A DNA stretch of 61,621 nt from Hyphomicrobiales bacterium (lineage in GTDB: Bacteria > Pseudomonadota > Alphaproteobacteria > Rhizobiales > Rhizobiaceae), in contig JAKDNM010000006.1 in NCBI GenBank assembly GCA_030456445.1, forward strand, positions 1 to 61,621. The letters are read 5' to 3'. The notes under the pieces are model-generated. The model had not been told where the DNA came from, searched no databases, and saw only the letters and a list, made by a program, of their open reading frames with translations. Each line of letters begins with the position of its first letter. Positions within the stretch are counted from its first letter, which is position 1. A program made the translations under genes and the position numbers. This document shows, one piece after another, positions 1-9,968 of this stretch.

Positions 1-80
1 ACCGTCTCGCCGATGCGGCCAGCGTGCTCCAGCGTATCCATGCCCGAGGCACGGTGGGGAAACTCATCCTGAGGCCCTGA
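1..80 (+). CDS. C-terminal fragment, probable NADPH:quinone reductase / MDR-family oxidoreductase
   Basis: An open frame enters from the left edge and stops with TGA at 78-80; complete codons begin at position 3. The 25 visible residues end in GKLILRP, and a basic or glycine stretch followed by a short beta strand and RP is a typical end of medium-chain dehydrogenase/reductase proteins of the quinone-reductase branch. It converges on the Lrp-type gene to its right with almost no spacer. The catalytic and NADPH-binding parts lie outside the window, so the family call rests on the tail alone and is tentative. Confidence 0.5.
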   Translation, partial: RLADAASVLQRIHARGTVGKLILRP

Positions 81-82
81 TC

Positions 83-553
83 CTAAACCGGCAGTCTCGT
101 TCCCAGCTTCACCTCCTTGAGGACAAGGTTGGTGCGCACATGGGCGATGCCGGGGAGCCGGAATAGAAACGTATCGAGGAAGGCGTTGTAAGCGTCCTTG
201 TCGCGGCAGACGACACGAAGGTGATAATCCGCCTCACCGGCCGTCGCGAGGCATTCCAGCACTTCCGGCCGCTCGACGATGCGCGCGATGAAGGTCTCGA
301 CATGGGATGCGTCGTGGCGCGTCAGCGTGACATGCACGATGGCGCTGAAGGCGAGGCCGGCCTTTTCCGCGTCGAGCACGACTGGGTAGGCCGCGATGAT
401 CCCCGCATCCTCCAGCGCGCGGACGCGGCGCCAGCAGGCCGATGCCGACATGCCGGCGCGCTCGGCGAGTTCCTGATTGGGGATACGACCGTCGGCCTGA
501 AGAATCTGCAATAGGCGCCGGTCGGCGTCGGTCAGCGGAAACATCCGAAACAT
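83..553 (-). CDS. Lrp/AsnC-family transcriptional regulator
   Basis: This protein of about 156 residues has the Lrp/AsnC layout. An N-terminal helix-turn-helix includes the segments LTDADRRLLQILQADGR and LAERAGMSASACWRRV, and a C-terminal RAM/ligand-binding half includes AIVHVTL and ECLATAGEADYHLRV. The start is placed at the ATG at 553. The frame stays open to 586, and an ATG at 544 is also possible because MFPLTDADRR is a common N-terminus in the family. It is divergent from the 2-oxoacid oxidoreductase gene, so control of that gene and of itself is likely. Members usually form octamers that respond to amino acids, which fits the aromatic amino acid genes next door. Confidence 0.9.
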   Translation of the reverse strand: MFRMFPLTDADRRLLQILQADGRIPNQELAERAGMSASACWRRVRALEDAGIIAAYPVVLDAEKAGLAFSAIVHVTLTRHDASHVETFIARIVERPEVLECLATAGEADYHLRVVCRDKDAYNAFLDTFLFRLPGIAHVRTNLVLKEVKLGTRLPV

Positions 554-588
554 CTTTCTCGAGAAGATTTTCCGATATCCTATCATAT

Positions 589-623
589 CCGGTAATTTTC
601 ACCAGATATCCGCCATTTACCGG
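589..623. promoter_or_regulatory. candidate Lrp-type operator in divergent promoter region
   Basis: The spacer between the Lrp-type gene and the oxidoreductase gene contains the inverted repeat CCGGTAA (589-595) and TTACCGG (617-623), separated by 21 bp. Local divergent autoregulation is usual for AsnC-type regulators, so this is a reasonable binding site, but it is inferred only from symmetry. Confidence 0.4.
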
Positions 624-688
624 CCATTCTGAAACAGGCTTCCACCCAACATTGATATAATCCCACCTCCGAACCTTGGGAGGCGATC

Positions 689-3600
689 ATGCAAGACGAT
701 AAGGTGCGCCTCGACCGCTCCTACCGGCTGGAGGACCGTTATCTGAAGGCAAGCGGCCGCGTCTTCATGACCGGCACGCAAGCACTGGTGCGCGTCGTGC
801 TCGACCAGGCACGTCGCGACCGCGCGGCGGGGCTCGGCACGGCCGGCTTCGTCTCCGGCTATCGCGGCTCGCCGCTCGGCGGCGTCGATCTCGAATTGTG
901 GCGCGCAAGCACGCTCATCGAGGAAAACCGCATCGAGTTCCTGCCGGCGGTGAACGAGGATCTGGCGGCCACCGCCGTGCTCGGCTCGCAGCAGGTAGAG
1001 ACCAATCCGGACCGGCAGGTCGAGGGCGTCTTCGCGCTCTGGTACGGCAAGGGGCCGGGCGTCGACCGTGCCGGCGACGCTCTGAAGCACGGCAACGCCT
1101 ATGGCTCCTCGCCGCATGGCGGGGTGCTGGTCGTGGCCGGCGACGACCATGGCTGCGTTTCGTCCTCGATGCCGCACCAGTCGGATGTCGCCTTCATGGC
1201 GTGGTTCGTGCCGACGCTGAACCCCGCCTCGGTGGCCGAATATCTCACCTTCGGCGAGTACGGCTATGCGCTGTCGCGCTTTTCGGGCATGTGGGTAGGC
1301 TTCAAGGCGATCTCGGAGACGGTTGAATCCGCCGCCTCGATCGAGCTTCACGCGCCGCGCCTTTTCGATGCACCCGATTTCACGCCGCCGCCGGGCGGGT
1401 TGCATTACCGCTGGCCCGATCTGCCCGGCCCGCAGATCGAGGAGCGGATGGAGGCGAAGAAGAACGCTGTCTACGCCTTCGCCGAGGCGAACCCGATCGA
1501 CCGGCATATCTACAGGATCGGCAGGCAAGCGAGTTACGGCATCGTCACCACGGGCAAGGCGCATCTTGACCTGATGGAGGCGCTGAGGCTGCTCGGGCTC
1601 GGCGAAGCCGAATGCCGCCGGATCGGCATCGACATCTACAAGGTCGGCATGGTGTGGCCGCTCGCCCGCCGCGACGCGCTCGACTTCGTCCGCGACAAGC
1701 GCGAGGTGCTGGTGGTGGAGGAAAAGCGCGGCATCATCGAGAGCCAGTTCAAGGAATACTTTTATGACTATCCCGGCCACAAGCCGGAGCGCATGATCGG
1801 CAAGAACGACGAGGCCGGCCGGCCGCTCATCCCGTGGACGGGCGAATTGTCGCCGCGCCTGCTGGCGCCGATCGTGGCGCGGCGGCTCGACGCGATCTTT
1901 CCCGGCCTTGGCCTGACGGCGCGGGCCGAAGCGTTGGCGCAATCGGCGGCGCAAATCATCCAGGTCGCGGGTGCCACCCGCACGCCCTATTTCTGCTCGG
2001 GCTGCCCGCACAATACCTCCACCAAGGTGCCGGAAGGCTCCAAGGCGCTCGCCGGCATCGGCTGCCATTTCATGGCAAGCTGGATGGACCGCGAGACGAG
2101 TTCGCTGATCCAGATGGGCGGCGAGGGGGTGAACTGGGCAGCCTCGTCGCGGTTCACCGGGGGCGGCCACATCTTCCAGAATCTGGGAGAGGGCACATGG
2201 TATCATTCCGGCTCGATGGCGATCCGGCAAGCGGTGGCGGCGAAAGCCAACATCACCTACAAGATCCTCTATAACGACGCGGTCGCGATGACCGGCGGCC
2301 AGCCGGTCGACGGGCCGGTGAGCGTCGAGGCGATCGCGCACGTCGCCCGCGCGGAGGGCGTGGAACGTATCGCAATCGTTTCCGACCAGCCGGAAAAATT
2401 CGACGTCACCAAATTCCCTGCCGGCACGACGCTCGACCATCGGCGCAAGCTCGACCCGATCCAGCGCGAATTGCGCGAGGTGCCGGGCGTCTCGGTGCTC
2501 ATCTACGAACAGGCCTGCGCCACGGAAAAGCGTCGCCGGCGCAAGCGCGGCACGATGCCGGACCCGGCGCGCTTCGCCGTCATCAACGAACTCGTCTGCG
2601 AGGGCTGCGGCGATTGCTCGGTGGAATCGAACTGCCTGTCGGTCGAACCGAAGGAGACGCCGTTCGGGCGCAAGCGGCAGATCAATCTTTCCTCCTGCAA
2701 CAAGGATTTTTCCTGCCTGAACGGCTTTTGCCCCAGCTTCGTTACGGTCGAGGGGGCGAGGCGCAGGAAGAAGGCGGTCGACCCGGAGGATTTTTCGGCA
2801 CGCGCGGCGAAACTCCCCCGGCCCGAGAGTGCTCCATTGGAGAAGCCCTACGACCTGCTGGTCACCGGTGTCGGCGGGACCGGCGTGGTCACCATCGGGG
2901 CCATCGTCACCATGGCGGCACATCTGGAGGGGAAGGGCGCCTCCGTGCTCGACTTCACCGGCTTTGCGCAGAAGTTCGGGCCGGTGCTGAGTTACATCCG
3001 CCTCGCCTCTACCCCCGACCGCATCCATCAGGTGCGGATCGACGAGGCAAGCGCGGATGCGCTGATCGGCTGCGACCTCGTCGTCTCCTCTTCGCCGAAG
3101 GCATCGGCCGCCTATCGCCGCGGCACGCGCGCTGTCCTCAACACGGCCGAAATGCCGACCGGCGATCTGGTACGCTTCCGCGACGCGGATCTGAGGGCGA
3201 TGACACGGTTGGACGCGATCCGCGATGTGCTCGGCGGGGAGAATGTCGATGCTATCGACGCCAACCGGCTGGCCGAGAAACTGTTCGGCGATGCGGTTTA
3301 TTCCAACATGCTGCTGCTTGGCTTCAGCTGGCAGAAGGGGCTGGTGCCGGTCTCGCTCGAGGCGCTTTCCCGCGCGATCGAACTGAACGGCGTCGAGATC
3401 GAGAAGAATGTCGCCGCCTTCGCTGCCGGCCGGCTGGCGGCGGCCGGCGAGAGGCTTGTGCCCGACGCGGAAGAGGGCTGGCGGAAGGAAACGCTGGACC
3501 AGATCGTGGCTCGTCGCGAGGCTTTCCTGAAGGACTACCAGAATGCGGCCTGGGCGGCGCGTTATCGCACTACTGTAGACCGCGTTCGCAGGGCCGAGCA

Positions 3601-4153
3601 ACCTTTCGGCTCGGAAGCATTTACGCAGGCGGTTGCCCGTTCGCTGTTCAAGCTCATGTCCTACAAGGACGAATATGAGGTGGCGCGGCTCCATATGGAG
3701 ACGGGTTTCACCGAGAAACTGAAGCAGGAGTTCGAGGGCGATTTCAAGGTTCACTACCATCTTGCGCCGCCCTTCCTGCCGCTCGGCCATGACGCGCGCG
3801 GTCGGCCGAACAAAAAAGCGTTCGGGCAGTGGATACAGGTTCCGTTTCGTGTGCTGGCGCGGCTGAAATTCCTGCGCGGTACGGGCTTCGATCCGTTCGG
3901 CCATACGGCGGAGCGGCAAAGCGAGCGGGAACTGATCGGCTGGTATGAAGACGTGGTCGAGAGGCTGCTTTCATCGCTCGGCAAGGCCGATATCGAGGCG
4001 CTTGCGGCTATTGCCGCTCAGCCGATGGAAATCCGTGGCTACGGCCCGGTGAAGGATAAGGCGGTGGTCGAGGTCATGGCGGGGGTAGCGGGCAGGCTTG
4101 CCGCGTTGCAAAAGCCGGGCAAGGCGCGTAATGCCGAGCCCGTCATTGCTTAA
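689..4153 (+). CDS. single-chain indolepyruvate/aryl-pyruvate ferredoxin oxidoreductase
   Basis: The 1154-residue protein matches the fused proteobacterial form of indolepyruvate ferredoxin oxidoreductase, which oxidatively decarboxylates aryl pyruvates to aryl-acetyl-CoA. The N-terminal third is the pyrimidine-binding half. The ThDP-binding half contains MGGEGVNWAA near residue 475. A cysteine-rich 4Fe-4S segment follows at about 636-690 (CEGCGDCSVESNC, then CNKDFSCLNGFC). The gamma-type domain starts near 725 with VTGVGGTGVV. A strong ribosome site, GGGAGG, precedes the ATG. The aromatic aminotransferase starts 15 bp after the stop, so the pair probably transaminates and then oxidises phenylalanine, tyrosine or tryptophan skeletons. 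Exact substrate preference cannot be read from sequence. Confidence 0.93.
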   Translation: MQDDKVRLDRSYRLEDRYLKASGRVFMTGTQALVRVVLDQARRDRAAGLGTAGFVSGYRGSPLGGVDLELWRASTLIEENRIEFLPAVNEDLAATAVLGSQQVETNPDRQVEGVFALWYGKGPGVDRAGDALKHGNAYGSSPHGGVLVVAGDDHGCVSSSMPHQSDVAFMAWFVPTLNPASVAEYLTFGEYGYALSRFSGMWVGFKAISETVESAASIELHAPRLFDAPDFTPPPGGLHYRWPDLPGPQIEERMEAKKNAVYAFAEANPIDRHIYRIGRQASYGIVTTGKAHLDLMEALRLLGLGEAECRRIGIDIYKVGMVWPLARRDALDFVRDKREVLVVEEKRGIIESQFKEYFYDYPGHKPERMIGKNDEAGRPLIPWTGELSPRLLAPIVARRLDAIFPGLGLTARAEALAQSAAQIIQVAGATRTPYFCSGCPHNTSTKVPEGSKALAGIGCHFMASWMDRETSSLIQMGGEGVNWAASSRFTGGGHIFQNLGEGTWYHSGSMAIRQAVAAKANITYKILYNDAVAMTGGQPVDGPVSVEAIAHVARAEGVERIAIVSDQPEKFDVTKFPAGTTLDHRRKLDPIQRELREVPGVSVLIYEQACATEKRRRRKRGTMPDPARFAVINELVCEGCGDCSVESNCLSVEPKETPFGRKRQINLSSCNKDFSCLNGFCPSFVTVEGARRRKKAVDPEDFSARAAKLPRPESAPLEKPYDLLVTGVGGTGVVTIGAIVTMAAHLEGKGASVLDFTGFAQKFGPVLSYIRLASTPDRIHQVRIDEASADALIGCDLVVSSSPKASAAYRRGTRAVLNTAEMPTGDLVRFRDADLRAMTRLDAIRDVLGGENVDAIDANRLAEKLFGDAVYSNMLLLGFSWQKGLVPVSLEALSRAIELNGVEIEKNVAAFAAGRLAAAGERLVPDAEEGWRKETLDQIVARREAFLKDYQNAAWAARYRTTVDRVRRAEQPFGSEAFTQAVARSLFKLMSYKDEYEVARLHMETGFTEKLKQEFEGDFKVHYHLAPPFLPLGHDARGRPNKKAFGQWIQVPFRVLARLKFLRGTGFDPFGHTAERQSERELIGWYEDVVERLLSSLGKADIEALAAIAAQPMEIRGYGPVKDKAVVEVMAGVAGRLAALQKPGKARNAEPVIA

Positions 4154-4167
4154 CTTCCGGTAGTTCG

Positions 4168-5361
4168 ATGTTCGAAACGCTCACCGCCGCCCCGCCAGAC
4201 AAGATCATCGCCCTGATGGGCCAGTTCCGCGAGGATCCGAGACCCGGCAAGATCGATCTCGGTGTTGGCGTCTACAAGGACGCGAAAGGCAACACGCCGA
4301 TCATGGCGGCCGTGCGCGAAGCCGAAAAACTTCTCTACGAGCGGCAGAGCACGAAGACCTATGTCGGCATGGCCGGCGATCCGCTCTTCAACGCGGCGAT
4401 GATCGGGCTCGTCTTCGGGAAGGACGCCGACAGGGGGCGTATCCGGGCGGCGCAGGCGCCGGGCGGGTCGGGGGCTCTACGCATCCTGGCCGAACTCATC
4501 GCGCGGGCGAAGCCGGGCGCGACGGTGTGGCTTTCCGATCCGACATGGCCGAACCACGTGCCGCTCATCCGCGCCGCCGGCGTGACGACGAAGGAATATC
4601 CCTATTTCGACGCGGCGACGGGCATGGTCCGCTTCGACGCCATGATGGAGGCGTTAAGGAAGGCCGCGCCGGGCGACATCGTCATGCTGCATGGCTGCTG
4701 CCACAACCCGACGGGAGCCAACCTCGATCACGGGCAGTGGGAGGCGGTGGCCGACCTTCTCGTTTCGCGCGGGCTGTTCCCCTTCATCGACCTTGCCTAT
4801 CAGGGCTTCGGCGACGGGCTGGAAGAGGATGCTTTCGGCGTTCGGCTGCTCGCCTCGCGCGTGCCGGAAATGGCGGTGGCGGCGAGTTGCTCCAAGAACT
4901 TCGCCGTCTATCGCGACCGCGTCGGCACGGCGTTTCTGCTCGGCAAGGGTTCGGCGGAAGCCGACATCGCCTACAGCCAGCTTCTGTCGGTGGCGCGCGG
5001 CATGTATTCGATGCCGCCGGACCACGGAGCGGCAGCCATCCGCATCATCCTTGAGGACAAGGACCTGACCGCGAGCTGGAAGGAAGAGCTTGAAACCATG
5101 CGGCGGCGGATGGTGTCGCTGCGCGAGGGGTTTGCCGACGCGCTGAGGCGCCAGTCGAACAGCGACCGCTTCGATTTCATCGCCCGCCACCGTGGCATGT
5201 TCTCGCGTATCGGCGCGACGCCTCAGCAGGTGGAAAAGCTGCGCAGCGAATATGGCGTCTACATGGTGGGCGACAGCCGCATCAACGTCGCCGGTCTGCC
5301 GGAAGACCGGCTCGACACGCTTGCCGCGTCGATCATTTCGGTGATGGGCGAGGCGGTTTAA
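4168..5361 (+). CDS. aromatic amino acid / aspartate-type aminotransferase (class I)
   Basis: This 397-residue, PLP-dependent fold-type I aminotransferase belongs to the AspC/TyrB branch. Visible landmarks are LGVGVYKD near residue 31, HGCCHNPTGANL near 175 (the conserved NPTG), FIDLAYQGFGDG near 206, and SCSKNFAVYRDRVG with the PLP lysine at about K243. RINVAGL near the C-terminus supplies the substrate-carboxylate arginine. Downstream coupling to the indolepyruvate oxidoreductase favours an aromatic role (TyrB/ArAT) over plain aspartate aminotransferase. The ribosome site is weak, which suggests translation depends on the upstream gene. It converges on tamB with only 8 bp between stops. Confidence 0.9.
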   Translation: MFETLTAAPPDKIIALMGQFREDPRPGKIDLGVGVYKDAKGNTPIMAAVREAEKLLYERQSTKTYVGMAGDPLFNAAMIGLVFGKDADRGRIRAAQAPGGSGALRILAELIARAKPGATVWLSDPTWPNHVPLIRAAGVTTKEYPYFDAATGMVRFDAMMEALRKAAPGDIVMLHGCCHNPTGANLDHGQWEAVADLLVSRGLFPFIDLAYQGFGDGLEEDAFGVRLLASRVPEMAVAASCSKNFAVYRDRVGTAFLLGKGSAEADIAYSQLLSVARGMYSMPPDHGAAAIRIILEDKDLTASWKEELETMRRRMVSLREGFADALRRQSNSDRFDFIARHRGMFSRIGATPQQVEKLRSEYGVYMVGDSRINVAGLPEDRLDTLAASIISVMGEAV

Positions 5362-5369
5362 CCGTCCTC

Positions 5370-8300
5370 TCAATAATCCTTCTCGTAGAACAGGCCGAGG
5401 CTGGAATCGGTGGTGCCGAGCGCGCCCTTGGCCTTCAGTTGTTTGGTTATGTCGAGATTGACCGTACCCTTGGTGTCGCCTTCGGCGCCTGCTTCGACGC
5501 CGAGATAGATGTTGTCCCGGATGTAGCGGCCGGCGCGTACCGCCGTCTGGCCCTTTTCATTGGTCACCACGTCGAGGTCGTCGAGCCCGATCGCCTTGCG
5601 CAGATTGCCGAGCAGCGACGTGTTCGAGCCGCCGGCAAGCTCGGCGACGGCGGCGGCGAGCTGCGCGATCTGGAAGGCGGAAAGGTCGTTGACGGAGCGG
5701 TTGAAGATCAGTCTCGCCAGAACCTCGTCCTGCGGCAGCGCGGGTTGCGAGGAGAAAGTTATCTTCGGATCGGACGCCCGACCTTCGACCGTCACGAAGA
5801 CGGTGATGTCGGTGCCTTCGGATGTCGCCACCAGATGGACCATCGGATCGAGGTCGCCGACCATAGTAACCTCGCCTTCGGTGAAGACGATGCGCTGGCC
5901 GATGATCGAGAGACGGCCGCGGATCAGCTTGAAGCCGCCGACCGGCCGGATACCAGTGACCGGGCCGGTGAGCTTGATTTCACCGCCAAGCTCGGCGTCG
6001 AGCCCGCGGCCGCGCACGAAAACGCGCGCCGGCGCACGCACCGTCAGGTCGAGTTTCGCCACGCTCGGGCGGCTGGTCGGCACCGGCGTGCCGTCGTCGG
6101 CATGCGCGCGTGCAAGCGTCGCGGCGACCTTCGGGGGCGGGTTGAGATGCTTGACGCTGATACCGGCCGCGCCGCCGCCAAGCGTATCGGGCACGGTGAT
6201 TTCGGCGCGCTCTACATCGACGTTGCCGGAAATGAGCGGATCGCGGATCAGCGGGCCGGTGACCGTGATGTTGCCGTTCAGCCGCGCCACCACCATGTTG
6301 CCGTCGGCATAGCGCGCGTTGTCGAGCACGATTTTGATATTGGCCGGGAAGTCCGCTGTCGCGTTGGTCGAGATCGTGCCGGTGACGGTCATCTTGCCGC
6401 CCTTGCCGAGCGAGGCCGTCACCGAGCGCAGCGTGACGGTTTCGCCGGAGATCGAGCCGTTGACCGCGATGTTGTCGAGGCGAAGGTTCGTCTCCGGATC
6501 GATGAACCTGGCACCGGAGGTCGAGAAGCCGCCATTGATCAGCGGCTTGCGGATGCTGCCGGAAACTTTGGCGTTGAGCGCCAAAATGCCGGAGGCCTGC
6601 GCGCCGCGATCGGCCAGCAGGCGGTTGGCCAAGGTGAGCGGCGCCTTGCCGTCTAGGCTTACGGCGAGGCCGGAGCCGGAAAGCGGCACGCGGCCGCTTG
6701 CCGAAACGGACAGGCCCTGAGGAGAGTTCGCGGTTGCCGAGCGCAGCGTCACCGCCTTGCCCTCGTAGCGGCCGGCCGCCTTGACATCGAGCCAGGTGAC
6801 GCCGGCATTTTCGAGCGGGGCCGCCGAGACGCGGTTGCCGTCGATGCTGAAATCGGCGGTCGGATCGGCAAGCGTGCCGCCGATCCTGGCGGAGCCGGAG
6901 AGCTTGCCGCCGAAATTCTGGCCCTTGGCCACGCCGTTCAGCGCGGCAAGCGGGAAGGCCGCGAGGTCGACATTCATGGCGATATGGCCGTCATTGCCGA
7001 GCGGCACGCTGCCCTTGGCCGCCGCGCGCAGGCCTTCGGGGCTGGTGACGTTGGCGTCGACTTGCAGTATCTGCCCGCTCGAATTGCCCTTGGCGTCGAC
7101 GGAGACGGTCGAGAGCCCGGCTTGCTTGAGGACGGCGGCGGTCAGGCCCTTGCCCTGCAGCGAGAAGTTGATGTCCGGATTGGCGCGTTCTCCCGAAACA
7201 CTCGCCGTCCCGTCGATGGTACCACCCGCCCGGAGGTCGGGGCGCACGGCATTGGCGATCGCCAGCGGCAGCGCCTTTATATTCACAGCAAGATCAAGCG
7301 TGTCGGCGATTTTTCCTTTGGCGTCGATGCGTCCGCCACCGGTGTTGAGCGACAGGCTGTCGATTTCGAGGTTCTGGCCCTGGACGAGGATGCTCGCGGG
7401 CTCGGCAAGGGCGACGGAAAGCCTGCCCTGCTTCAGATCGGTTTGCGTCAGCTTCAGACGATAGCCGTTATTTTCCGGCGCGAGCGAACCGGCGACGGCG
7501 GCATCCGTGCCGTTCTTCAGTTTGGCGGTCGCGGTGAATTTCGTGGCGTCGCCGTTGCGGCTGGCGTCGGCATCGAGCCTCGTCACGTCGATCTTCGCCA
7601 CCGTCAGGTCTGTTGCCTTGATCGAGCCGTCCACGGCCGGCACGCCGAACAGATCGGCGATTGCCGCGTTGAGTTGGGCCTGGCCGATATGGTTATCGCC
7701 GACAGTGACGCCATCGAGTTTGGCGGAAATGTCGGCGGCCTGTTTGCCTTGCGCATTCGAGAGCGCGATGTCGGCATGGGCCGCGCCGCTTGCCTGTTGC
7801 AGAAGGAGCGCTGCGGCGGTGGAAATGTCCGTCGAGGCGAGCGAGAGCTTGCCGTCGAGGAGGCCGGTGGCCGATTGCGTGACATTGCCCGAAAGCCGCG
7901 TCGCGCCGGCCGTGAAGGAGAGGTCCGTCAGCCGCTTCTCATCATTTGCGAGGGCGATGTTCGAGGCTAGGGAGACCGGCGCATTGTCGAGTGTGGCATT
8001 GCCGTCGAGCTTGCCGGAAAGGTCGCCCTCCTGGAGGAGGCCGTCGAAATTCATGGCAGCATTAGCCAGCTTCTTTCCGGCCAGCGTGCCGTCCGGCACC
8101 TCGGCCTTGAAGGCGAGCGCGATACGGCCATTGTCGCCCTTGGCGCGGCCCGAGGCGGTCAATTTTCCGCTCGCCTGTTTCGAGGTCAGCGAGAGATCGG
8201 CGAGCGTGAAATCGAAGCCGAAATCCGCCTGCCCGGTGGCGAATTTGCCGTCGGCGGTAAGGGTGAGTTGCTGGTTTTCGACCCTGAGCTTGTCGGCTGT

Positions 8301-9968
8301 CAGGCCGGTCTCGTCACGGGCGACGCGGCCGGTGATCGCGGTGATGCCGCCGAGCAGTCTGTCGGCGGAAGGATTGTCGATGGTCAGGTCCGTCGCCTTG
8401 CCGTCGAGCACCATGTCGAAACCGCCGGAGAGCGGCTTCAACTGGCCCTTGGCGCCGAGTTTCATCGCGCCGGAAAGCTGGCGGCTGGCAAGACCGGAGA
8501 ACGGCGCGATGCTCGATGCGTCCACATTGATCGTGCCGTTGAAGATGGTCTCGGCGATCTCGCCGGCAATCGACAGGTTGAGCCCGTTGCCCGAAAGGAG
8601 CGCCTTCGACAATTCGACCGACTTGCCGGCCTGCCAGTCACCCTGGATGTCGAGGTCGATTTCCTTACCAAGCGCCTTGGCGACATCCGGGCGCTTCGAG
8701 GTGATGCCGGAGGCCTTGCCCTTGGTGGAGAAGCTGATGTGGCGGGATGCGGGGTTGTCCATGTTCTCGGCGACGCCGCCCATGTCGAGCGCGATTTTTT
8801 CGGCCGCGAAGGTCGAAGAAACGAGCCTGGCGATATCGAGCTCGCCAGTCCATTTCTGGTCGGGATCGTCACCGAAGGCGACAGTAAGCTTCGCGTTCTG
8901 GATGGTCGTCTGCGCGCCGGGCACCGGCAGAAGCACGGTCTTGCCGGTCGGGTCGGCTATCGAAGCGTCGAGCTTGAGGCGTCGCAGGAAACCGTCCGAT
9001 GTGGTCTCCAGGCTGCCGTCGAGCTTGAGCGCGTTGCTGGCGAGGTTCAGCCGGTCGAGGCTGATGCCGCCAGAATCCTTGACGACGCCGTCGGCGAGCA
9101 GGTTGGTGTCGGCGCCGAAGAAATCGCGGAATTGCGGTGGCACGAGCTTCGCGATCGGCCCGCCGAGCTTGGCGGAAAAGCCGTAGCCGCCGTCGCTGCG
9201 GCGGATATTCGTAGTTCCGGTCAGGACGCGCTGGTGGTCGGCGTCCAGCGTCAGGGCGAGGTCGAGCTTGTCGAGCGGGCCGGAGCCCTTCAGCGTCATG
9301 TCGACCGGCGGCTTGCCTTCGATGTTCAGGAGGTTGGCGACGATCCCGTTCGCCGGCTCCGCCAGCGACAGGTCGAGGTCGAGTTTCCTGGTTTCGTTGG
9401 CATATTTGGCGGCGAGCTTGAATTCGCCGCCGGGTCCGTCGAGCCGGTGGATGTCGAGCGCCGTGTCGAGCGAGCCGTTGGCAAGCTCGATGCTGCCGGA
9501 AAGCTTCAGCTCCGAGCCGAGGCCGAAGACGCCCTCGCCGAAAACGATCCTGGCGACGTTCAATTCTCTGAGCTTGATGGAGACCGGCAATTCGGGCAAC
9601 TGGAAGCCGCTCGATTCCGGCGTCGGCAGGCCCTTGTCGGGCAGCGGCTTGCGCAGCATGTCGATCTCTTCGGCCGCGAGCTTGTTCACGTCGAGGCGGC
9701 CCAGCAGGAGCGCGGCACGGTTCCAGTCTATGGAAGCGTTGACGATCTTCAGCCACACGCCCTGGCGGTCGGCGATGGTGATCTGGCCGATGGTCGCGCT
9801 GGAGGAAAGCACGCCGTTGATGCCGGAGATGCTGATCTTGCGGTTCGGCGTGGAAAGCTTCTGCTCCACATATTGCAGGAAATACGATTTCTCCGCTTCC
9901 GCCTTGTCCTGCGCGAAGGCCGGAAAGATGGTGAGGAGAAGGGCTATGGCAACAAGGATCCGTCTCAA
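5370..9968 (-). CDS. tamB: translocation and assembly module inner-membrane component TamB
   Basis: The 1532-residue protein begins with an uncleaved or cleavable hydrophobic signal (RRILVAIALLLTIFPAFAQ). It continues as repetitive beta-rich sequence and ends in the conserved TamB/DUF490 domain, with GRLSIIGQRIVFTEGEV and ITKQLKAKGALG near the end. TamB forms a long periplasmic bridge working with TamA in outer-membrane protein insertion and, in recent work, phospholipid transport. The start is a TTG at 9966-9968 that overlaps the tamA stop (TTGA), so translation is coupled. No ATG fits as well. Length is within the usual range for alphaproteobacterial TamB. Confidence 0.93.
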   Translation of the reverse strand: MRRILVAIALLLTIFPAFAQDKAEAEKSYFLQYVEQKLSTPNRKISISGINGVLSSSATIGQITIADRQGVWLKIVNASIDWNRAALLLGRLDVNKLAAEEIDMLRKPLPDKGLPTPESSGFQLPELPVSIKLRELNVARIVFGEGVFGLGSELKLSGSIELANGSLDTALDIHRLDGPGGEFKLAAKYANETRKLDLDLSLAEPANGIVANLLNIEGKPPVDMTLKGSGPLDKLDLALTLDADHQRVLTGTTNIRRSDGGYGFSAKLGGPIAKLVPPQFRDFFGADTNLLADGVVKDSGGISLDRLNLASNALKLDGSLETTSDGFLRRLKLDASIADPTGKTVLLPVPGAQTTIQNAKLTVAFGDDPDQKWTGELDIARLVSSTFAAEKIALDMGGVAENMDNPASRHISFSTKGKASGITSKRPDVAKALGKEIDLDIQGDWQAGKSVELSKALLSGNGLNLSIAGEIAETIFNGTINVDASSIAPFSGLASRQLSGAMKLGAKGQLKPLSGGFDMVLDGKATDLTIDNPSADRLLGGITAITGRVARDETGLTADKLRVENQQLTLTADGKFATGQADFGFDFTLADLSLTSKQASGKLTASGRAKGDNGRIALAFKAEVPDGTLAGKKLANAAMNFDGLLQEGDLSGKLDGNATLDNAPVSLASNIALANDEKRLTDLSFTAGATRLSGNVTQSATGLLDGKLSLASTDISTAAALLLQQASGAAHADIALSNAQGKQAADISAKLDGVTVGDNHIGQAQLNAAIADLFGVPAVDGSIKATDLTVAKIDVTRLDADASRNGDATKFTATAKLKNGTDAAVAGSLAPENNGYRLKLTQTDLKQGRLSVALAEPASILVQGQNLEIDSLSLNTGGGRIDAKGKIADTLDLAVNIKALPLAIANAVRPDLRAGGTIDGTASVSGERANPDINFSLQGKGLTAAVLKQAGLSTVSVDAKGNSSGQILQVDANVTSPEGLRAAAKGSVPLGNDGHIAMNVDLAAFPLAALNGVAKGQNFGGKLSGSARIGGTLADPTADFSIDGNRVSAAPLENAGVTWLDVKAAGRYEGKAVTLRSATANSPQGLSVSASGRVPLSGSGLAVSLDGKAPLTLANRLLADRGAQASGILALNAKVSGSIRKPLINGGFSTSGARFIDPETNLRLDNIAVNGSISGETVTLRSVTASLGKGGKMTVTGTISTNATADFPANIKIVLDNARYADGNMVVARLNGNITVTGPLIRDPLISGNVDVERAEITVPDTLGGGAAGISVKHLNPPPKVAATLARAHADDGTPVPTSRPSVAKLDLTVRAPARVFVRGRGLDAELGGEIKLTGPVTGIRPVGGFKLIRGRLSIIGQRIVFTEGEVTMVGDLDPMVHLVATSEGTDITVFVTVEGRASDPKITFSSQPALPQDEVLARLIFNRSVNDLSAFQIAQLAAAVAELAGGSNTSLLGNLRKAIGLDDLDVVTNEKGQTAVRAGRYIRDNIYLGVEAGAEGDTKGTVNLDITKQLKAKGALGTTDSSLGLFYEKDY

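Noticed and set aside
617-3919. 1100-residue open frame antisense to the oxidoreductase gene
   Set aside because: It is arginine- and histidine-rich without recognisable domains and arises from GC-rich codon usage of the true gene on the other strand, which has clear cofactor motifs and a good ribosome site.
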